A stretch of DNA of 64,000 nucleotides from Paulinella micropora (GCA_019918135.1 WBZZ01005838.1:102001-166000), one strand, 5' to 3'. Counted from the stretch's first letter, positions 46,178-56,440 are shown. Translations and numbers: made by a program. The notes: generated by a model not told the origin, from the letters alone.

Positions 46178-47029
46178 TCAGGTAGAGGCACTCCTCTTGA
46201 CTGTAGGCGCTCGAAGCGTTGGGTCAAGAGCTCCATCCAGGTTGGTAGGCCATTGCTTGAATTCAGCTTTGTCCTCGAACAGCTGCATTAGTAGGCGAGC
46301 GATGGAAACCGATCCTTTGCTGCCGAATCGCTCGCAGATCGCTGTCCAGATCACCGCTGGGTTGGTTCCTGCTCGTTGGACGGTCAGTAGAGCTGTCGAC
46401 TCTTGGCATGCTTCCACAAGGAAGCAGCGGACATGGATCTGTGCTTTGATGTAGTCTGCTTGGCTGAAAAGTGTATCCAGGTCAGTTGGTACGTTGATAG
46501 TAGGCAAGAGGGCGGGTGCTTGGCTACCTGAGGACGGGTTGGTCGAGGATGGGCTGCTTGAGGACGAGCAGGTCAGTGATGACGAGCTGCTCGATGATGA
46601 GTCGCCACGTCTCGATCCGTATGCTTCATCGTCTTCGTCGTCATCGCTCCTCCTTCTCGACTGTCTTGCTGTCGAGGTGTCTTGCTGTCGTGCTGACAGT
46701 CCAGATCCAGTAATGTTGTTAGGGGCGGGGTGGGTGGGTCTTAGTCCAGTAGTTCTGGTACTTGCGTAGATTGTAGCAATCTCTTGTACCGAGTAGGGCG
46801 ATTCTTGGTCTTCCAGAAGTAGTATGTAGCGTGCGTCCACGCCCAATAAAAAAGCGAAAAATTGGAATTTCCAAAGGTCAAATTCATCGATGGGTCTTTT
46901 CGGGAATTTCGGTAGCTTGAGTTGGTAACGGTGCGCATCCAAGGCTCCATAACCAGTAAGTACATTAGTCTCCGGATACTTGAATAATCGTTTGCGCTGA
47001 GGCACTTTGATCAAAGGTTGAAGGAACAA
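46178..47029 (-). CDS. Family A gag region, copy 2
   Basis: Same protein as the gag of copy 1 (283 codons), with no amino-acid difference noticed. The zinc knuckle (CLNCNRRGHIAAQC) lies in the adjoining 45739-46236 frame. Confidence 0.75.
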   Translation of the reverse strand: MFLQPLIKVPQRKRLFKYPETNVLTGYGALDAHRYQLKLPKFPKRPIDEFDLWKFQFFAFLLGVDARYILLLEDQESPYSVQEIATIYASTRTTGLRPTHPAPNNITGSGLSARQQDTSTARQSRRRSDDDEDDEAYGSRRGDSSSSSSSSLTCSSSSSPSSTNPSSGSQAPALLPTINVPTDLDTLFSQADYIKAQIHVRCFLVEACQESTALLTVQRAGTNPAVIWTAICERFGSKGSVSIARLLMQLFEDKAEFKQWPTNLDGALDPTLRAPTVKRSAST

Positions 47030-47040
47030 TAATGAATTTA

Positions 47041-47340
47041 ATCAATGGTTAGAAACCAGTGACTGAAACTCAATCTAATTTACCATAAATTTATAGTGAA
47101 ATAAATACCACAAATTTATATACTGATCTTGTGGTCAGAAATTCAAGTGATGATTCAGTATGGGCCAATCTATACTAACTGGCAACTAATTGTGAATAAC
47201 GGTAATATCAACGTAACGAATAATAATTATGATACGAAATATGAAAATGGTAATGAATATGATCCGGTCAAATATAAATGTTATGTCGTGAAATTGACCA
47301 TAAAAGGTAACAATATATTTAGTAAATATTATTGCTTACT
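47041..47340 (-). repeat. Family A LTR, 5' LTR of copy 2
   Basis: About 300 bp, nearly identical to the other two family A LTRs. Its outer edge (47340) is fused directly to the end of the family B RNase H region, so family A DNA lies inside or against family B. Confidence 0.8.
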
Positions 47341-48717
47341 AGAGTGTCCAGTCAGCCTATCCGCACCGCGTTTGAACACTGACGGACTAGTAATCTTCTT
47401 TGATAGTATGTCGGCTTTATTGTCCTCCGAGGGCACCCACTTAACTACCACCTCCCCCTTCCGTATCGCCTCGGTGATATGATAGTGACGCAGCGCGATG
47501 TGCCTCAACCTTTTACCAAACACCGAGTTTGGAGCCGTGCACACCGTTGCCTGGTTATCAACCCGCAGCGTTGGCGTCTCATCCATCTCCACCTTCAGTG
47601 GGTTCTCACCGGACCAAGGCAATGATCTCATCATATTGCGTACCGCCTCCAAGTCATGCAGTACCTCTGAGGCCGCATATGTCTCACTTTCCTGTGTCCC
47701 AGTGGCTAAATGCTTCTGAGTTGTCGACCTAACCGCCACTGGACCACCCGCCAAGAACACTACTCCCCCCGTCCGGGAGTACATCTTTTCTCCGTTGCCC
47801 AATGACGAGTCGGAGTCCGCCTCCAACACCCTGTTGCCATCCGACGCAAATCGCACACCCCTGTTCCGCACATGCACAAAGTACCGGAGCAGTTGTTCAG
47901 CTGCGCAATAATCGAACTTCTCTTTGTTAGCTTGGTGCTCAGCAAGTGACGCAACCGCCGCCGCAGCCTCAGGAACACTAGCCTTCAAATAGACATAGCT
48001 CCCTACTATTTCCTGTGGCTCGTATTCTAGCATTGTAGGTACCATCCTTGATCCTTCCGGAAGCCATGGCGTTCTAGCCGGCATCCACTCCCTGCCATCG
48101 CTCCTCTTGAACCGCTTCGTTAGAGTGTCTATGTATTGCCGTTGGAGCAACGTAATAGAATAGACTCCCCCACTCCTCCTCACTTCGAACTCGATTGACA
48201 AGAACTCCTTCACCATCCCTAGATCCTTGACATTCCCCCATTCATCATTGAGCTCCTTAACATACCTTTCCCTGCTTTCCTTCGTCGCCGCCGCGTGAAT
48301 GCTGTCATCAACGTGGTATGTCAACACCTCCGTCTTCTTCGTTCCAGCATCCACCCTGCCAAAGACTACCGGGTCGACTATGCTCTGAACAAACCCAAGC
48401 TTCTTTTGCGTTGGCACAACCCTGTCATTCCAATATATGTGTCCAGATGGCTTCAGACCGTTGACTCCCCCTTTCGCCTCCCACACTGAGTTAGGCGGCA
48501 CGTACCCTGCCGGTGGCCTCAACCACACCGGGACCCTTAGTCGTACGTTTGGGAAAGCGCTTTCCTCATCCACACCATATCTTGTAACAACGCCAACGCA
48601 AGCGCTTGCCTCAACCACACCGGGACCCTTAGTCGTACGTTTGGGAAAGCACTGTACACATCCATATCTTGTAACACAGCCAACGCACATGTCAGCCAAA
48701 CCATCTCTACTCGGCAT
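47341..48717 (-). CDS. Family B reverse transcriptase/RNase H region
   Basis: RT active-site region EVLTYHVDDSIHAAATKE, then KDLGMVKEFLSIEFEVRRSG; RNase H residues in ADSDSSLGNGEKMYSRTGG, GTQESETYAASEVLHDLEA and LRVDNQATVC, and the typical copia end WVPSEDNKADILSKKI. The upstream RT part (DTKSRIAGIGFLQ) is in 48537-49097. Confidence 0.75.
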
Positions 48718-49342
48718 GTCGGTAGGTCCACCCGGTCATACTGCCACGCAGGTTGCAGAAAACCAATGCCTGCAATCCTAGACTTTGTGTCGACCACAGG
48801 TCCGTCTGCTGTTTCCCTCTTCTCAAAGTCAACAAACCTCGTAGGCACTAGTGGTTCTCCAGGCGGCTTCTCCGACACATGACGCTCTACGATCGCCCCC
48901 AAACGTAGGTGTTTGTCAATGTCTGCAAATCGCGACTCATTAAACTTCCCAGAGGCAGTAGCCTCGCGATACGGAACCGGCACTGTGACCATGAATGCCC
49001 CTGATCTGAAGTTATTCGGCCTAGTTCTCTCTCTGCTCCTGGGCTGAGCAACGATGTTTGAGGTCGTCACTGCTGCTCCATCCCACCTTACCGGCACCCC
49101 GTTCCTGTTTCTCTTGCTATCATTCCCTTAGGCAGCCGGGTTGGGGGCTCCTCCCCTCCCAACCACCTTCCTGTCCAACCCCCTGTCCACTGCATGTCGA
49201 ACCTCCCCCAACGACACATCTTCACCTTGTATCAACCGAACGACCCCAGCTTCTCCACCAACGCCTCCCACGTCCGTGTCCACAACCGGTACTTCCTCTT
49301 TGACTCGCGCGGCGACTTCGACGACGTCGCCAGTCAAACCTT

Positions 49343-51343
49343 TTACCACCTCCCATTCGTCGTCCGTGAAAAATTTGCCGGTGTTCCCGTCATTTTCGGC
49401 ATCTTTTCCCGTACAACGGTTGCACTGTGAAACAAGTGCTGGGGAGACCTCGCCATTTTGCTCGTTGGATAAAGTGTAGGCCATCCATGAGTTGTTGGGT
49501 CTCTTACCATGATGTCAGCCGTAGTCTTGAGCCTCCCTTCGTAGAAACTCCACACTAAATACGCCGACTGCTCCACATCAACCCCCATGAAGACACCAGG
49601 CTCCCCTTTCTCTTCCCCTTTCTTGCCCTCCTTGTAGAAGACACACATACATCCGAAGGGGTGTAGAACTGAGTGGTGGGGAGGCGGCCTCTTGTAGAAT
49701 GCTTCATATCTTGACACATTCGTCTCCGCCCTCCCCTGCAAATTGAGCAAGAAGACAGCATAGTCCACTGCCAACGGTAGGAAGTAGACTGGAACCGACC
49801 TCGCTACCAGTAGAGTAGTCGCCAGACCGAAAACCACCTTTATCGCTGCCTCCGCATAAGCATCCTTGTTGGGATCATTTCTCACAGGCAGTTGCCTCTC
49901 CACACCTGTCTTTTGCAGTCGCTCTTTTATGCTCGTAGCTATCCACTCTTTATCTGTCCTGAACTTCTTCATCTTGTTCCCCGTCTGCGTTGCTGACCAT
50001 GCTTGTAGTTGTTGCAACTGCTTCAGAACACCCTCCTGTTCCCTCGTCTTGCTCCAATAGTTGCGTATCAGTCCAGTCACGTTATCCACAAACACATTAC
50101 AGTACGGTGTGTCTCCATACATAGGGAACTGTATCTTCCCTGTGCCGTCGCCACTCCAATCTTCCCCAGCCCTCTCGCACACAGTAAGCGATGCCCCTGC
50201 GTAGAGTAATGTATACAGGCAAGTCGCTGCTTCCGTTCCCTCTTGTAACTGTCGTACAACCGCTCCCGGACCCGTCTGGTCCTCTTCCCTTCGACCAGGC
50301 AAAGTAGTCGTCCCTCCCATCGACTCCTTTTCTTCCCCAATTGCGTACTGCGGGGGAAACTGTTGCGCTCTCTCTCGAAGGAGCATCCTCTCGTTGTCAT
50401 TCACGGCCAACTGTAAAGCCTCCATGAGCGCCTCCCAGCTGATGTCTATCCACTCCATTACTTCTTCAGTTGGTTGCATCCTTAGCTCACGGTTGTACCT
50501 TGGCATCAGTTTGGTCTTGCCAGCGGTTGGTCCTTCGTGAAAGAATCGAAGCATCCTCTGATATGCCATGTCCGCCCGCATCACAGCTATCGTCGACGCG
50601 TGTCCACCGAACCCACGTCCTGGTGCCGACGCCTCATTCTCCAACACCGCCTTCCACGTCGATTTGACCTCCTCCGTCTGAGTGAGCTTGCAGAAGACCT
50701 TGTGAGTTGACCAGTCCTGTCCTTGACACCATCGGCCACAGTAGTACGCCATCTTGCAGTGGCCACACTTCTTCTTCGCAGCCAGTGCACAGAACTCACA
50801 TTCTCTCGGGACCCGCTGCAGTATCGCCTCCGGAGTGTCAATTCCCACCTCCCTCTCGAGGCCTTTCACATACGTCTCCAGGTCGTCTGGCACCACGCGA
50901 AAGTTGTAGTACCATCTCCAATAACGCAGCTCGCTCAGGCATGCATTGTTAAAGCATGTCCAGAAATCCGCCACATTAACCTTTCCGTTGCTTGTGTCGC
51001 CCGGTATTACTTTTCCCTCCTCGCCCGTGTAGATGATAGGATTGGTCGACGCCATGAACGCAAACGCACTCCTTTTCTCCACAACCCTGACTAAGCCTCC
51101 CCCATCGGCTGCCGGTGCCCAGTATGCATCCAACGTTCTCGGAACCTCCATGCTGTTCGATGTGGCTCCAAGACACGATACGCCCTGCACCCCTCCGTTG
51201 GCTTTCTTCTTGCCAGCTTTATCGCCCGGCTTCACATTGTTCTGAGCCACACTTCCGCTTCCGCTTGGCTTTTGGCCCGCGTTCTGCTTCTGGTTTCCTT
51301 CTGAAGGCAGTTTCTTCTGTACCGATCCTTGAGCGTCGGACAT
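49343..51343 (-). CDS. Family B polyprotein region with MYND finger and integrase
   Basis: 666 codons. A MYND finger lies at about residues 178-220 (CEFCALAAKKKCGHCKMAYY, CGRWCQGQDWSTHKVFCKL; about 50690-50810). The integrase core follows (NVFVDNVTGLIRNYW, KFRTDKEWIATSIKERL, NKDAYAEAAIKV, HPFGCMCVFYKEGKK). The order MYND before integrase is the same as in family A. Confidence 0.7.
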   Translation of the reverse strand: MSDAQGSVQKKLPSEGNQKQNAGQKPSGSGSVAQNNVKPGDKAGKKKANGGVQGVSCLGATSNSMEVPRTLDAYWAPAADGGGLVRVVEKRSAFAFMASTNPIIYTGEEGKVIPGDTSNGKVNVADFWTCFNNACLSELRYWRWYYNFRVVPDDLETYVKGLEREVGIDTPEAILQRVPRECEFCALAAKKKCGHCKMAYYCGRWCQGQDWSTHKVFCKLTQTEEVKSTWKAVLENEASAPGRGFGGHASTIAVMRADMAYQRMLRFFHEGPTAGKTKLMPRYNRELRMQPTEEVMEWIDISWEALMEALQLAVNDNERMLLRERAQQFPPQYAIGEEKESMGGTTTLPGRREEDQTGPGAVVRQLQEGTEAATCLYTLLYAGASLTVCERAGEDWSGDGTGKIQFPMYGDTPYCNVFVDNVTGLIRNYWSKTREQEGVLKQLQQLQAWSATQTGNKMKKFRTDKEWIATSIKERLQKTGVERQLPVRNDPNKDAYAEAAIKVVFGLATTLLVARSVPVYFLPLAVDYAVFLLNLQGRAETNVSRYEAFYKRPPPHHSVLHPFGCMCVFYKEGKKGEEKGEPGVFMGVDVEQSAYLVWSFYEGRLKTTADIMVRDPTTHGWPTLYPTSKMARSPQHLFHSATVVREKMPKMTGTPANFSRTTNGRW

Positions 51344-52275
51344 CTCCTCCCTTGGTGATCATGCCCAGGGATAATGCACTTGATCGTGCAGGTAAAGTAT
51401 TTGTGAGGATTCCCACAGTTGTAGCATTCCAGCTTTCTTCCTTCTCTCGCCGGTGCTTCCTTCGACCGTTGCTGTTGCGTAGCAACCATCGCCGTACCCA
51501 ACGCCCTTTCTTCCTTGACCATACCTCGTTCGCAATCACTCTTCGTTCGAAGAGCAGCTTGAACTCATCCCATGTAGCTGAGGGCGTAGCGACTTGAGCA
51601 TCCAAGAAAGTTTTCCACAGATGTTTGTGCTCACACTTACCAAGTGCAGTTTTAATAAACTGCATTCTCATCGTCGCACTAATCGGTTCGCCATGATCCT
51701 CCAGAAATTGGCAGTGCGACTCAAAATCGCTCAGTTGCGCTCGCAAGTCTTCTTTGCAATTAAACTTCCATGCGCTCACCAAGTTGTTATTCTGTTGCTT
51801 CTGATGAGCATCGTTCCCTTGGTACCGTTGCCGGAGCAGCCTCATTGATTCCTCCGGTCGCAGCTGTTCCTCCCTTACTAGATGCCGGACGATCCGCTCC
51901 GACGCAGATCCGTACTCCAAGCCCTTGTACAGCCACATGAACACTTGAGCCCTTCTGGCCGTGATCCTCCTCCGTTGAACTGGAGTTAGGTCATGCTTCT
52001 GGTCTTGTTGCTTGTTGTCAGCATCCCCACGTCGCTGCCTCGCCGCACCATCCTTCGCTTCCTTGGCCTCCGCCCGAAGCTCTGCTTAAACCTCAGCGCG
52101 CCATAGAAGTACTTCCGCCAGCGGCTTCACATACTCCCAGCACTCGATCGACGCGGTCCGCCCGAACTTGCGCAAACCAATCATCCCAGCTCCGTCCCGA
52201 TACACCGTCCTTGAAAGAAGGCGCCTTCCCTTGTAGAACAGCGGTCGCAGCATCCTTCAGCGCAGAAGAGGACAT
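51219..52275 (-). CDS. Family B gag region
   Basis: Two frames: the start (MSSSALKDAATAVLQGKAPS, 52275-52093) and the core (ERIVRHLVREEQLRPEESMR, QLSDFESHCQFLEDHGEPIS; 51944-51219). A zinc knuckle CYNCGNPHKYFTC lies at about 51405-51445. Part of a broken element. Confidence 0.6.
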
Positions 52276-52617
52276 AACCCTTTATACTTAATACTTGACT
52301 TGAACAGTGTTCAAGACCGGAGCACTTACTGACTTGCTAGATTTGGCAAATCTGAAATACTTTATTGAAACACAGATTGAGGTACAACTAGCGCGTTCTG
52401 AAGACGCGTGTCCTGTCCTAATTACTGCATTGTCATAATCAGTCTTAATGAAATTATTCAAGTCCACTTACCTAGTGTCAGTCCTAACAGTAAACTTAAA
52501 TCCTCAATTGTGAATTCTACACGGCCTATCGAATTACAATTACCAATTCTATTCTACAAAAGAATATGATATAAAGGGGGTGGGCAGAGGGGGTGGGCAG
52601 AGGGGCTGCAGCCGCTG
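52276..52617. other. Probable family B leader/LTR and junction with flanking DNA
   Basis: A/T-rich DNA to about 52575, clearly different from the G/C-rich flank; then two direct copies of AGGGGGTGGGCAG (about 52574-52602). The LTR call is by position and composition only, as no second copy is in the window. Confidence 0.4.
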
Positions 52618-53132
52618 TTGCAAGGCATCGAGGCCAACCACAATAGACGCTACAACAAGGACGGAAAAGTTATCGGCTACATTCTACCGACTCGTGTGCT
52701 CTACGTCGCTCGTGAGTACGCACGTAACCCGGCGTGGCGACCACCGCGCCCGCCAGCGCCCGCGCCGGCCAGCGTAGCCAGCTCCGACGGGGTGACGTCC
52801 TCGCTGGCCAGGGCGGAGCATGTTAGCGGGGTAAGCAGCAGCCTCGACAAGAAGCTGCGTTTATTCAACGGAGCGCTGGGGCTCTACGGCAGCGCTCTTT
52901 CCAAAATGGCGGCGATCCACCGAGAGCAACACAAGCAGGAGCAAGAGTCTGCCAAGGCCCTGGCAGCTAGTGCGAGCAGGCATCTAGAATATGCTAAGAG
53001 CATTGAGCGCTGTGCCAACGCCATGAACAACTGCGGAACCACGACTACCGACTTGTTGGCGGAGCTGCAAATCCTGCGAGGTAAACTAGAGGCCGTGCCT
53101 GAGCCAGCAGCTGCCGAAACAGCCACCCACAG

Positions 53133-53167
<35 letters not shown>

Positions 53168-53262
53168 GCAGCGCCCCAACCGGCGATGATCAGGCCGCCG
53201 AGGCCATGGCTTCGTCGGCCGGGGAAGGAGAGGAGGAGGAAGGTGAAGGGGAGGCCTCGTAG
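52618..53262 (+). CDS. Unrecognised protein, 5' end possibly lost at element junction
   Basis: 214 codons, but coding character starts before the first ATG and abuts the element block, so the start may be missing. EANHNRRYNKDGKVIGYILP is followed by a Pro/Ala linker, a helical coiled-coil-like part (SALSKMAAIHREQHKQEQES, RHLEYAKSIERCANAMNNC), a poly-Ser tract from an AGC microsatellite (about 53132-53172), and an acidic tail (GEGEEEEGEGEAS). A C-run follows the stop. No family was recognised. Confidence 0.45.
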
Positions 53263-53411
53263 ATAGACCCCGCGTCCCCCCCCCCCCCCGCTTCCTTTTC
53301 TCTTTCTTCTCTCCATCGACCTCTCCACCCCCCCATCCCTCTCCTCCCTCCCTCTCCTTTTCCGCTTCCTTCTGGTCCAAAGAAACAAAAAGCCGTTCAG
53401 TTATTATTAAA

Positions 53412-54773
53412 ATGTCCGTCAAAGACTATTTATTGCTACAATTTACCGTCAATGAACGTTCGGGCGAGCCTCTCTGGCTTCACGCTTGCCGTATGCCGGA
53501 CCTTGCTCACGCAACAAAAAAGAGCGCTTGTTTCTATGCGTGTATTTTCCAGTCTGATGAAAAAGACAAGCTAGTGGCTGTCGTCCGACAGAACGGGCTT
53601 GTAGCAATAGACTGCACATTTATGATATCGACCCCCACACGTCAGGAAGACCTACGGTTTATAGGCTGTGTGGATATACCAGGCAGAAATATGCTGTGCC
53701 TTTTGCGCGGGACTGAATGTCTAGAAAATGCTCAACTGCAGCTGCGGTCGGTGCCAGCGGGCGCGCGCCCCGTGATTCGGGGCAAGACTCACAGTCCAGT
53801 CGTGTATCACATGATGGAGGGCTGGTATGCCTTTCGCGTCAAGGCTCTGGACGCGAAAAGTAGTCTGTGCTCTCACGTGTATTACCAAGGAACCAGCGTC
53901 GGCCTGGTGGTAGCCAGGGGCAAAGAGCATCTTTACTGTCTGAACTGGGCGCAGGTGTGGGGGTGGACCTACATGTTAGTGAACCAAAGGTTTCTGGGGG
54001 GGCCTCACGCAACTAAGTCCGTTATGGACAAACTGTTGGCTTTTGCACAAGAAGGCCGACAAGTGGATTGGCAAAAGTCTTCTAAAAGCCTTAGCTGGCT
54101 AGGCGCGCTCCAACCTGCCAAGCCAACTCGGCCTGAGGAATGGTGCGTATTAGCACAGTGTTTAGCGCCCTCTACCTGCCTAGTGCTGGCTCTGGAACGC
54201 AAGGATGGGGACCCTGTGTCGTATATAGCTACGCTACAAGAAACCACAAGCCGGTGGACACAGGATGTGTCTGTTTCCCCCCCTCGGGACGGAGCCCCGG
54301 CCCCCTCCTCAGAGACCAGGCCCCAGGGGCGATCCCCCCCTCAGCCTTGTATTAATAAGCGCCTAGCACAGATAGTAACCTTTAATGTTTGCAATTTTAG
54401 TGTACAGAACACAGCCCTGAAAGTTAACGATTTTAATTTTGCAGTACACGACAGTGTGCGCTGTTGCCGTGAGTACGTCAAGACCGGGAACAGCCACCTG
54501 CCAGCCTGCCCGCGCCCGACTGCTGGCGACGTAGTATTTACTTGCTCCAAGCAGGGCTTCGAGCTGCAGCCGGGGGTTTTGTGCGGGAAAGTGACTATTC
54601 TAAACGGAAAGAAATGCGACGCTAGCGACTGGCAGGGCCTGTGCTGTAAGTGGTCCAAAGTACAGTCTACCAAGTGCTTTAGCATGCAGGTACGCGGCCT
54701 GCGACGATCGTCGGGCGATGGGCAGGAGAGCGTGGACACGCTACACTTTTGTTGCCGCTCGAATTGTTCATAG
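53412..54773 (+). CDS. Intact unrecognised 453-residue protein
   Basis: ATG 53412 follows TTATTATTAAA. The protein is well coded throughout, with many Cys and Trp (SLCSHVYYQGTSVGLVVARG, YCLNWAQVWGWTYMLVNQRF), a Pro/Ser-rich linker at about residues 290-315, and a C-terminal Cys-rich part ending HFCCRSNCS. The two halves differ in composition, so it may have two domains. There is no signal peptide or membrane helix. It is convergent with, and overlaps by a few bases, the gene ending at 54768. No family was recognised. Confidence 0.6.
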   Translation: MSVKDYLLLQFTVNERSGEPLWLHACRMPDLAHATKKSACFYACIFQSDEKDKLVAVVRQNGLVAIDCTFMISTPTRQEDLRFIGCVDIPGRNMLCLLRGTECLENAQLQLRSVPAGARPVIRGKTHSPVVYHMMEGWYAFRVKALDAKSSLCSHVYYQGTSVGLVVARGKEHLYCLNWAQVWGWTYMLVNQRFLGGPHATKSVMDKLLAFAQEGRQVDWQKSSKSLSWLGALQPAKPTRPEEWCVLAQCLAPSTCLVLALERKDGDPVSYIATLQETTSRWTQDVSVSPPRDGAPAPSSETRPQGRSPPQPCINKRLAQIVTFNVCNFSVQNTALKVNDFNFAVHDSVRCCREYVKTGNSHLPACPRPTAGDVVFTCSKQGFELQPGVLCGKVTILNGKKCDASDWQGLCCKWSKVQSTKCFSMQVRGLRRSSGDGQESVDTLHFCCRSNCS

Positions 54774-55256
54774 CAAATTAAAATCACAAAGGTCTATTAG
54801 TCCTTCCTGTTCTTGTAGCCCCAGCCCCAGACCCAGCCCCAGTTCTAGCTCTGAGCACACACCCACCGCGTCGTCGTCCTCCACGGTCACGGTCATAGGG
54901 GCGCTTTCGGGTCCCCGAGGAAAACTCTCGGGTGCAAGCTGTAACCAAAGCGCGAAAAAGGTTTCCCAGCTACTAACCAGCGTGCTATCCCAGCAGGCAC
55001 TCGGGGGGGCACACCGGTCCCCGCCGGCCACCACGTAGCCCAGGGCATAGCGTTCGACCGCTTGGACATAGGCTGGCAACCGCCGTTTGGCCTCCAGCTC
55101 GGTGGCAAAAAAACCTTGGTCTGACCAGCCTGGTTCTAACGTTACAGAGTCCTTCTCCCACAACGCCAACGATTCCAGTGTGCCCTTGAAGTGTCCGTAG
55201 TGCAGTACCCCATGGCAATGGTCGGTGGTGATAGCGAGGGGATCCCACGCAAGCAA
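54768..55256 (-). CDS. C-terminal part of a Cys-rich protein locus
   Basis: AWDPLAITTDHCHGVLHYGH is followed by KGTLESLALWEKDSVTLEPG, AKRRLPAYVQAVERYALGYV and a repetitive tail (ELELGLGLGLGLQEQEG) made by a GGGCTG repeat. It probably belongs with the two next pieces on the same strand. Confidence 0.4.
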   Translation of the reverse strand: MLAWDPLAITTDHCHGVLHYGHFKGTLESLALWEKDSVTLEPGWSDQGFFATELEAKRRLPAYVQAVERYALGYVVAGGDRCAPPSACWDSTLVSSWETFFALWLQLAPESFPRGPESAPMTVTVEDDDAVGVCSELELGLGLGLGLQEQEGLIDLCDFNLL

Positions 55257-55277
55257 GCCATGCAGTACCGACAGCAG

Positions 55278-55713
55278 CTAGTAGGCAAGCCTCCCGGGCT
55301 CACGTCCTAGCTCGGACTGGAAACAATCAAACTCTGGCGGCAGTCCCCGGGGCAGCGTTTTGTGAAGCAGGCTGAGCATAGCTAAAAAGCTGGAGTAGCC
55401 CTGACTTTTTAAGAGATATGAAGGACAGCGGCGAGAAAACGCATCGCCTCCCTTTATCCTTGACAAACAGAAGCACCGACTTGGGGCAGAAGGGATGGAT
55501 TTGTTGAGCGGACGTAGCTCTGTTGCAGACCACACACCACAGCAGGCCGCAGCTCCTGCAGCTAACTGCGTTTGACAAGTGTTCGACAGACGAAGAAACT
55601 TCGCATCTCTTCCATGGAGCCTGGCATCCAATGCACTTGTATTCTATCAAGCTGTAGGACGGAACAGCTTTCGGTGCCCCAACGACGACAGGGGAATAAC
55701 AGCCAGCTTCCAT
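55278..55713 (-). CDS. Cys-rich zinc-finger-like protein, N-terminal part
   Basis: ATG 55713 (MEAGCYSPVVVGAPKAVPSY) leads to YKCIGCQAPWKRCEV, then AVSCRSCGLLWCVVCNRAT and HPFCPKSVLLFVKDKG, three CxxC pairs that fit a zinc-binding treble-clef or RING-like fold. Coding passes to the overlapping frame (YLLKSQGYSSFLAMLSLLHK, LPPEFDCFQSELGREPG, stop 55278). No exact family is clear. Divergent from the gene at 56008. Confidence 0.45.
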
Positions 55714-55794
55714 CGACCTTCCCCAGACTTCTCTCTCCGTGGCAATCTTCTAATTTGTGTGCGCACACCCCGCTCCCAAACAGACGATCCGCCA

Positions 55795-55905
55795 CCTCAA
55801 GGGGGGGTGCCCCCCCCCCTCCCTCTGCCAGGGCCGGGGACATTTTCCCATGAACGCGCGGGTTTTTTTGAACCCGGAGGGGGGGGTGCCCCCCCTCTCT
55901 CCCTC
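55795..55905. repeat. Two G-run/C-run palindromes in a divergent gap
   Basis: AAGGGGGGGTGCCCCCCCCC (about 55799) and GGAGGGGGGGGTGCCCCCCC (about 55877), separated by about 60 bp with GAACGCGCGGGTTTTTTTGA. No gene is seen in 55714-56007. Confidence 0.6.
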
Positions 55906-56007
55906 CTTTTCTTCAACAAAAAAGAGAAAAACAAAAGGAAAAAAGGCAAGACGCGCACACAGACACACACCCCCCCCCGACAGAAACACACCCAAAACCC
56001 GCGCCTG

Positions 56008-56440
56008 ATGATGCAGACTCGTTCTAGACAATTGCCAAACTCACGCCCCGAGCCTCAGCCGCAGAGCGCTGCACTGAGCCCCGTCCAAGAATTAGAGCAA
56101 AATGTGATTCCCTTGTGGCAGAAGTATTCGGCCCAGCGCTATCCGTTGCGACGTATTCTGGAAAGCATAAGCGGTGCCTGCGTTGGGGCTTCTATGTATG
56201 ACCTAGCATACGAATTCCGTGTGCTAGGCAAGAACAGCCCAGATGTGCTACGTTGGTGTGCCCAAGCCTGCAAATGCTCTTTGCCATATTGCATCACACT
56301 GCGAGACGGAGGAGAGTACCGACCCCAGCCAGACGCAAATTCCACGAGTAGCGAACACTCAAGCGCCGATGACTCTTCCGAGTTAGACGAGGCCGACGAG
56401 ACGAGGTTCAAGAGTTGGAGGGCGGCGGGGGGCCTTCTTC
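56008..56440 (+). CDS. N-terminal part of giant-virus-type zinc protein locus
   Basis: Two adjacent ATGs (56008, 56011). The protein has a Gln/Pro-rich start, then a helical domain (NVIPLWQKYSAQRYPLRRIL, ESISGACVGASMYDLAYEFR, SPDVLRWCAQACKCSLPYCI) and an acidic Ser stretch (SSEHSSADDSSELDEADE). The zinc motif lies in the next entry in another frame. Confidence 0.5.

Larger units (their letters stand above)
41047..47340 (-). mobile_element. Ty1/copia-type LTR retrotransposon, family A, copy 2
   Basis: In order on the minus strand: LTR (47340-47041), gag (47029-46178) and zinc knuckle (45739-46236), MYND-bearing region (44275-45684), protease-like and pre-integrase region (42603-44144), integrase (42624-41047). 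The RT/RNase H part is not in line with it. It is the better-ordered copy but not whole. Over the shared parts it matches copy 1 nearly base for base; it is young. Confidence 0.8.
47341..52575 (-). mobile_element. Ty1/copia-type LTR retrotransposon, family B (broken fossil)
   Basis: In order on the minus strand: A/T-rich leader or LTR (about 52290-52575), gag start (52093-52275), gag with knuckle (51219-51944), MYND and integrase (49343-51343), RT start (48537-49097), RT/RNase H (47341-48717). The protein sequence differs strongly from family A. No 3' LTR is seen in line because family A DNA begins there. It is broken in several places; age cannot be told without a second LTR. Confidence 0.75.

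Noticed and set aside
48537-48660. Short direct repeat as a CRISPR-like array
   Set aside because: Only two units, inside the family B reverse transcriptase region, with no spacers. A local duplication fits.
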